A stretch of 16,611 nucleotides of DNA from an uncultured Prevotella sp. (GTDB lineage Bacteria > Bacteroidota > Bacteroidia > Bacteroidales > Bacteroidaceae), in assembly GCA_905210845.1 (NCBI GenBank), contig CAJLYG010000049.1, positions 1-16,611 on the forward strand, in the 5' to 3' direction. The position numbers and the translations under genes are program-made. Positions 13,037-16,611 of this stretch are shown here, piece by piece (position 1 is the stretch's first letter; each line of letters begins with the position of its first letter). The notes under the pieces are model-generated. The model did not search any database. It saw nothing but the letters and a program-made list of their open reading frames with translations, and was not told where the DNA came from.

Positions 13037-14212
13037 TTATTCTTCCATGATATTCTTGAACTTGCTAAAAGTCTCGGAAGATTTATACAAATTCAAACTG
13101 CCTTTAGGGACTACAAGTGTATCCGACTCGTATGTTTTTTTGAGAAAATCAATCTTTGGCAATAGGCTGGCATCAGCGTTATCGTTGTTCCACGGAGCAT
13201 AGATCTTCTTTGCACGAAGAATAAACGAATATCTGTCAAAGGCTTTAGGGTCGAAAGGCAGTCCAAAACTGTCAAGGATAGTGTTCGTAGCAAAGGCATA
13301 TTGTCCGATATCCTCAAGATCATTTCCTTTAATGGTCTGCAGATCAGTAAGTGTACAATTGCTGAAGGCATAATTACCGATAACCTTTACCGACCATGGT
13401 ACATTGGCGTGTTTCAGGCTTTCGCACATATCGAAAGCAGACGCGCCAATTTCCTTCAGACCTTCCGGCAGTGCTATAGAGTCCAAAGCGGTAGCCCCTT
13501 GGAATTCTTTATTAGGCAATTTCTCCATGCCTTTCACATTGCTTAGATCAAGATTGATATGAGCTCCAGACATATTGGTCCTGTCGGTAAAATCGCCGGA
13601 GCCAACAAGCTTCTTCAGGAAGTCCAGATCCTTCTGACGAAGAGGTCCCCAAACTTGAAGAGTCTTGATGTTCTTCCAATTGTCTACATTGTCTTTGCCA
13701 AGATAACACTCCAGGACACTCACATCGCCAAATCCTTCTCCAGCAGAATCAAAGATAGAGGTACCGACTATCACTTTGCCCTTTAAGGCTGAAGGGTTAG
13801 GCATTTGCCTGACATATAAAGAATTGAGCACAGAGTCTTTGTATGTAAAATCAATCTTGACAATTCTCCCAACTCCATCGTTTTTGTTGAGAGAATAACT
13901 AAGAGTACCCGCTGTTACATTCTTGACAGGAACTGCAATATTGTCTTTCCACTCTTGATGTGTGTAAGAATTGGCAAAATAAGTAACAGACACATCGAAG
14001 TTGACATTATATTTCATGTTTACGTTCAAGTTGCCACCATCGAAAGGTATTGTAGCTTCTGTTTGACTTAGTGTAACATAAGGCTTCACTGTTGGCTTGT
14101 TCTGTTCTTGATGATTGTCCGGAGTGATGGGGTCTTCTCCATTTTCGCTACTACATGATGAAGCGACAAATAGAGTCGCGGCTATCACCAAGGCTGTTAG
14201 TATCTTGTTCAT
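13037..14212 (-). CDS. Surface lipoprotein with BACON-like domain and BspA-type leucine-rich repeats
   Basis: 391 aa from ATG 14212. The frame is open another 39 codons upstream, but MNKILTALVIAATLFVASSCSS from 14212 is a standard lipoprotein signal with the lipid Cys in SSCSS, so 14212 is the right start. After a Pro/Asn-rich linker, about residues 45-130 (VTLSQTEATIPFDGGNLNVNM through DFTYKDSVLNSLYVRQMPNP) resemble a BACON/Ig-like beta domain. Then follow LRR_5 (BspA-type) repeats: LPNKEFQGATALDSIALPEGLKEIGASAFDMCESLKHANVPWSVKVIGNYAFSNC and YAFATNTILDS. BspA-like proteins are anchored on the cell surface and often bind host or matrix components. Its promoter appears to be the divergent promoter of a dead rhuM-fic copy, with an 80-base leader. 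Confidence 0.85.
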   Translation of the reverse strand: MNKILTALVIAATLFVASSCSSENGEDPITPDNHQEQNKPTVKPYVTLSQTEATIPFDGGNLNVNMKYNVNFDVSVTYFANSYTHQEWKDNIAVPVKNVTAGTLSYSLNKNDGVGRIVKIDFTYKDSVLNSLYVRQMPNPSALKGKVIVGTSIFDSAGEGFGDVSVLECYLGKDNVDNWKNIKTLQVWGPLRQKDLDFLKKLVGSGDFTDRTNMSGAHINLDLSNVKGMEKLPNKEFQGATALDSIALPEGLKEIGASAFDMCESLKHANVPWSVKVIGNYAFSNCTLTDLQTIKGNDLEDIGQYAFATNTILDSFGLPFDPKAFDRYSFILRAKKIYAPWNNDNADASLLPKIDFLKKTYESDTLVVPKGSLNLYKSSETFSKFKNIMEE

Positions 14213-14299
14213 TTTTATTTGTTGTTTGTAAAGATAATCAATTTCGTCATAGAAATAACTGAAATAAGCATGCATAAGCAAACATATACTCAACATTGA

Positions 14300-14330
14300 C
14301 AAAGGTAGTGTAAATCGAGTGAAACACAAA
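14300..14330 (-). promoter_or_regulatory. Minus-strand promoter, copy C, now upstream of the lipoprotein gene
   Basis: On the minus strand: TTTG (14330-14327), 19 bp, TACCTTTG (14307-14300). The surrounding ~65 bp are nearly identical to 11963-12048. The short ORF at 14285 (MFAYACLFQLFL) ends in the leader of the lipoprotein gene. Confidence 0.75.
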
Positions 14331-14476
14331 ATAAAATCGTACTTTTCTGCTTTTGGAGCGCATCATTCTTGTGAGGCTGACAGCATGCTGCCAGCATATT
14401 TTCCTTCGCTGCCTTATGATCTTAGCAATAAATGTATTATCTGTGCAACCAATAGCTTACGATAACCCATGAAGCG

Positions 14477-14575
14477 ATGAAGCAGATCGACCTGAACAAC
14501 GAGATCGTCTCTACCAAAGCGAGGATGGCAAGACCCAACTGGATGTCAAGCTGGAAGGAGAAGCCGTGTGGCTGA
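14477..14575 (+). pseudogene. rhuM-fic N-terminal scrap (copy C)
   Basis: Matches the first ~33 codons of the intact gene (KQIDLNNEIV, then LDVKLEGEAVWL) and is preceded by the same minicistron (14469-14480). One base is missing near 14510 (GTCTCTACC for GTCATCTATC), shifting the frame, and similarity ends at GTGTGGCTGA. Both promoter boxes are damaged (CTTA for CTTG near 14415, TATCTGTG for TATCTTTG at 14438-14445), so it should be silent. Confidence 0.85.
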
Positions 14576-14643
14576 GAAGCACCAGGCATCCGATTCTTGC
14601 AATGCCTATTGTTGGTATAGCGTTTACGACAAGAATGTATAAT
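14576..14643 (+). other. Possible tail of an unrelated lost gene
   Basis: Directly after the rhuM scrap, one plus frame reads EKHQASDSCNAYCWYSVYDKNV and stops at TAA near 14641. It may be the C-terminus of another gene joined by recombination. Too short to name. Confidence 0.25.
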
Positions 14644-15303
14644 TTATCTAGGAAGCATCCTTAAAGCCTTATCTTTACTGTCACTGAAACTAAGTTTATT
14701 AGTTATAATAACAGCATTTTGTGGGTCGATAACATGTTTTCCCATAATTTGTAATGCTTTTAGTTTGTCGTCATCGAAACTAAAAAACGTCATCATCCTG
14801 GCGCACTGGTCGCAAGTATACCAGCAACCAAGCGTCGCCACCTCAAGCAGCGTGTAGCGGTCGTCATCAAAATTGGCATCTTTCACCTTACCGTATAGGA
14901 AATCGAAGGCTTTTTCACTCAACGCATATGGTTGGCATTCACTGTATGGATCTGGATAATTTTCCTGCGGTACTGGAGGCAATACCGAATGATAAACTTC
15001 TGCGTCATTTCCACGATAGGAAGGTACAATACACTCTTGATATGAAATCACTTTTCCATCCCTCCCGAAACTGATGTATATGAATTTATCATCTGGATCC
15101 AACAACGAACTTTTTCTGTACGTCCATCTGTCTCCATAGGAGTTGAAGCTGGTTGCGTCTGGCTTACCCAATATTTGCATGACCTGCTCTTTAGTCATTC
15201 CCCGTTGAACCATATGATTCTTGGCCTGAATGTTAACCAAACAGGTAAAGAGCATTAATAATGTCGGAAGGACTATCCGAAGAACAGAGCTTTTCTTATT
15301 CAT
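14644..15303 (-). CDS. Exported protein with BamE/OmlA-like and DUF4476-like domains
   Basis: 219 aa from ATG 15303; the longer open frame (to 15375) would place 24 residues before a clear signal peptide (MNKKSSVLRIVLPTLLMLFTCLVNIQA), so 15303 is preferred. About residues 30-95 carry the BamE/SmpA/OmlA signature: VQRGMTKEQVMQILGKPDATS, then YRKSSL and FIYISFGRDGKVISYQ. After a Pro-rich linker (LPPVPQENYPDPYSECQPY), about 125-215 match a DUF4476-type helical repeat: FDFLYGKVKDANFDDDRYTLLE, CDQCARMMTFFSFDDDKLKALQI, HVIDPQNAVIITNKLSFSDSKDKALRML. It is probably periplasmic, with a BamE-like domain that in other proteins supports envelope assembly; no specific role follows. A -7 box (TAAATTTG, minus strand 15332-15325) lies 22 bp upstream. 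Confidence 0.75.
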   Translation of the reverse strand: MNKKSSVLRIVLPTLLMLFTCLVNIQAKNHMVQRGMTKEQVMQILGKPDATSFNSYGDRWTYRKSSLLDPDDKFIYISFGRDGKVISYQECIVPSYRGNDAEVYHSVLPPVPQENYPDPYSECQPYALSEKAFDFLYGKVKDANFDDDRYTLLEVATLGCWYTCDQCARMMTFFSFDDDKLKALQIMGKHVIDPQNAVIITNKLSFSDSKDKALRMLPR

Positions 15304-15324
15304 AATCTTTTTTGTTTGTTTCTG

Positions 15325-15332
15325 CAAATTTA
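15325..15332 (-). promoter_or_regulatory. Likely -7 box for the BamE/DUF4476 gene
   Basis: TAAATTTG on the minus strand fits TAnnTTTG, 22 bp before the ATG. No good TTTG box stands 19-21 bp further upstream, so this is tentative. Confidence 0.45.
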
Positions 15333-15435
15333 GTAGATTATTATCAATGAATATTAGGGATATCCCTATTTTCAAGTATTCAATCCCTATATTTGTTATT
15401 TAGAATTCACATTCTATATTTTGCGTTCTGACAGC

Positions 15436-15795
15436 TCAACCACTTGGCAATGCTCTATTTCTGCCTATAGGTTCTTTGCAAAGCGGAAACGAAACCATAA
15501 CAGTGTCAACAACGCCAAAGTACTTAGTAATCTGACGTTTGCATCTGCCACTATTCAGATTGCTATACAAAATAGACATCGTGCCGAATGTCGTAATCTC
15601 AAGCATTATCCAACTTGGAGGGAAGTGGTTGGTATATTTGGACTTGAAAGCCTTGATGAACTCCTCATCACTCCTTCCAAGTTCCTCATCCATGTTTAAT
15701 ATTGTCTTTGCCAATCTTGCAGGATAGGAAAACAATGCCGTATCTTGAAACCACCAGCCACCGTAGTACGCAATTTTAGCCATGTCTATAAACAA
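15436..15795 (-). pseudogene. Abi-family (Abi_2; AbiD/AbiF-like) fragment
   Basis: The 119-aa frame holds the middle of an Abi_2 protein: YYGGWWFQDTALFSYPARLA, MDEELGRSDEEFIKAFKSKY, PPSWIMLEITTFGTMSILY and KRQITKYFGV. Full proteins are about 300 aa. The first ~100 residues are missing, and after MVSF the family continuation SWLHS...RNxCAHHxRLW, which contains the conserved RNxxxH motif, is replaced by an unrelated tail. A terminator-like hairpin lies directly upstream on the minus strand and no promoter follows it, so it is probably not expressed. Intact relatives cause abortive infection against phage; this one should be inactive. Confidence 0.75.
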
Positions 15796-15799
15796 AAAG

Positions 15800-15841
15800 A
15801 CCCACCCTGAGCGCGCTGTTCTTATGGGAAGCGGGGTGAGT
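15800..15841 (-). terminator. Terminator-like hairpin upstream of the Abi fragment
   Basis: ACCCACCCT (15800-15808) pairs with GGGGTGAGT (15833-15841), eight of nine positions including one wobble. On the minus strand it is followed by CTTTTTGTTT. It would block transcription entering the Abi fragment. Confidence 0.5.
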
Positions 15842-15982
15842 ATGTTGCTGTAAAGATACTACTTTTCTTTTAATCATCAAAATATTCCCGATGTTTTTAT
15901 AAGATAACGTACTTTTCTGCTATGGAGTATAGCTTTATTGCAAGGCTGAAAGCATGCTGCCTGCATATTTTCCTTCGCTGTC

Positions 15983-16014
15983 TTGTGATCTTAGCAATAA
16001 ATGTATTATCTTTG
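15983..16014 (+). promoter_or_regulatory. Promoter of the second readable rhuM-fic copy
   Basis: CTTG ending at 15985, 21 bp, TATCTTTG at 16007-16014, the same layout as at 3899-3930. Here the module begins at about 15908, so the divergent promoter and small unit are absent. The minicistron is kept at 16038-16049. Confidence 0.75.
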
Positions 16015-16045
16015 CAACCAATAGTTTACGATAACCCATGAAGCG

Positions 16046-16594
16046 ATGAAGCAGATCGACCTGAACAACGAGATCGTCATCTATCAAAGCGAGGATGGCA
16101 AGACCCAGCTTGATGTCAAGCTGGAAGGAGAAACTGTATGGCTGAATCGTCAGCAACTCGCTGAATTATTTGGCAGGGATGTCAAGACGATTGGCAAGCA
16201 CATCAACAACGCTTTGAAAGAAGAATTGAATGATGGAATCCCAACTGTCGCAAAATTTGCGACAGTTCAAAAAGAAGGCACTCGAAAAGTCAATCGCGAG
16301 ATCGAATATTATAATCTCGACATGATTATATCTGTTGGCTACCGTGTAAAAAGCCATAGAGGTATTGAGTTTAGACGTTGGGCAAACAGCGTGCTGAAGC
16401 AATACCTCATCAAGGGGTATGCCGTGAACGAGCGCATTCGCAAGCAGCAGATCTCTGAGCTCCGGCAACTGGTGCAGGTGCTTGGACGAACCCTGCAACA
16501 GCAGCCGTTGCCAACGACTGACGAGAGCAATGCACTCTTCAAGGTCGTCGTCGACTATACCTATGCGCTCGACACCCTCGACGTCACCACATAG
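16046..16594 (+). pseudogene. rhuM-fic 5' part (RhuM domain only), truncated before the Fic core
   Basis: 182 aa. Residues 1-34 and from about 111 to 174 are almost identical to the intact copy (LDVKLEGETVWLN; WANSVLKQYLIKGYAVNERIRKQQISELRQLVQVL; VVVDYTYALDTLD). The middle differs: QQLAELFGRDVKTIGKHINNALKEE, TVAKFATVQKEG, IEYYNLDMIISVGYRVKSHRGIEFRRWAN. After TLD the frame leaves the family (VTT, stop at 16592-16594) and the sequence no longer resembles the intact gene. The Fic domain is therefore absent here, though anything beyond 16611 cannot be seen. With an intact promoter, a free RhuM DNA-binding-like domain could still be made. Confidence 0.75.
16243..16267. repeat. Perfect palindrome inside the second RhuM cassette
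   Basis: AACTGTCGCAAA (16243-16254), one A, TTTGCGACAGTT (16256-16267): 12-bp arms with no mismatch, encoding TVAKFATV. Its sequence is unrelated to the palindrome at 4159-4181 but it occupies the matching place in the gene. Confidence 0.8.
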
Positions 16595-16611
16595 GCCCAT
16601 ACCACCTGTCC

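Overview
The window looks like an accessory, defence-rich stretch of a Bacteroidales chromosome, most likely Prevotella or a close relative. The evidence is: several promoters of the Bacteroidetes form (TTTG, 19-21 bp, TAnnTTTG), lipoproteins with BACON-like and BspA-type leucine-rich repeats, RhuM-Fic genes of the Bacteroidetes kind, and a Cas12a protein closely resembling Prevotella Cas12a as I remember that family. Identity comes from reading motifs, not from a search.

Layout. 1-2 kb: the 3' end of an Ntn-type amide hydrolase, a 22-bp tandem repeat with hairpins, a small lipoprotein with a near-perfect promoter, a short rhuM-fic scrap, and two unknown small genes. 2.0-3.3 kb (minus strand): a three-gene operon of an ECF sigma factor, a two-helix membrane protein that may act as anti-sigma, and a second membrane protein. 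3.5-5.0 kb: a complete rhuM-fic gene with a divergent, self-contained small transcription unit (promoter, short ORF, terminator). 5.0-11.5 kb: a type V-A CRISPR-Cas locus, cas12a-cas4-cas1-cas2 with overlapping or abutting genes, an AT-rich leader and an array of nine perfect repeats plus one decayed repeat, holding nine 27-29 nt spacers. 11.5-12.9 kb: a graveyard with a second small-transcript unit, a rhuM-fic C-terminal fragment and an internally deleted AAA ATPase. 13.0-15.3 kb (minus strand): a BACON/LRR lipoprotein and an exported BamE-like/DUF4476 protein. 15.4-16.6 kb: an Abi-family fragment and a 5' rhuM-fic fragment.

How it fits together. cas4, cas1 and cas2 look intact and would acquire spacers; the array would be transcribed rightward from a promoter abutting repeat 1. 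The effector is the problem: cas12a has a single in-frame TAA at codon 130, although every RuvC and Nuc catalytic residue downstream is present. Unless the stop is a sequencing error, is suppressed or is bypassed, this locus can adapt but not interfere.

The main unexplained structure is a repeated module, rhuM-fic plus a divergent ~230-nt transcription unit, present complete once and as partial or decayed copies at least three more times, all in the same orientation. Copies flank the whole CRISPR-Cas locus. The promoter of the divergent unit is kept in three copies with identical geometry, and in one copy it now drives a lipoprotein gene. The two readable RhuM N-terminal domains differ by a swapped central cassette, and each cassette carries its own perfect DNA palindrome. 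A crRNA-like hairpin lies just upstream of cas12a.
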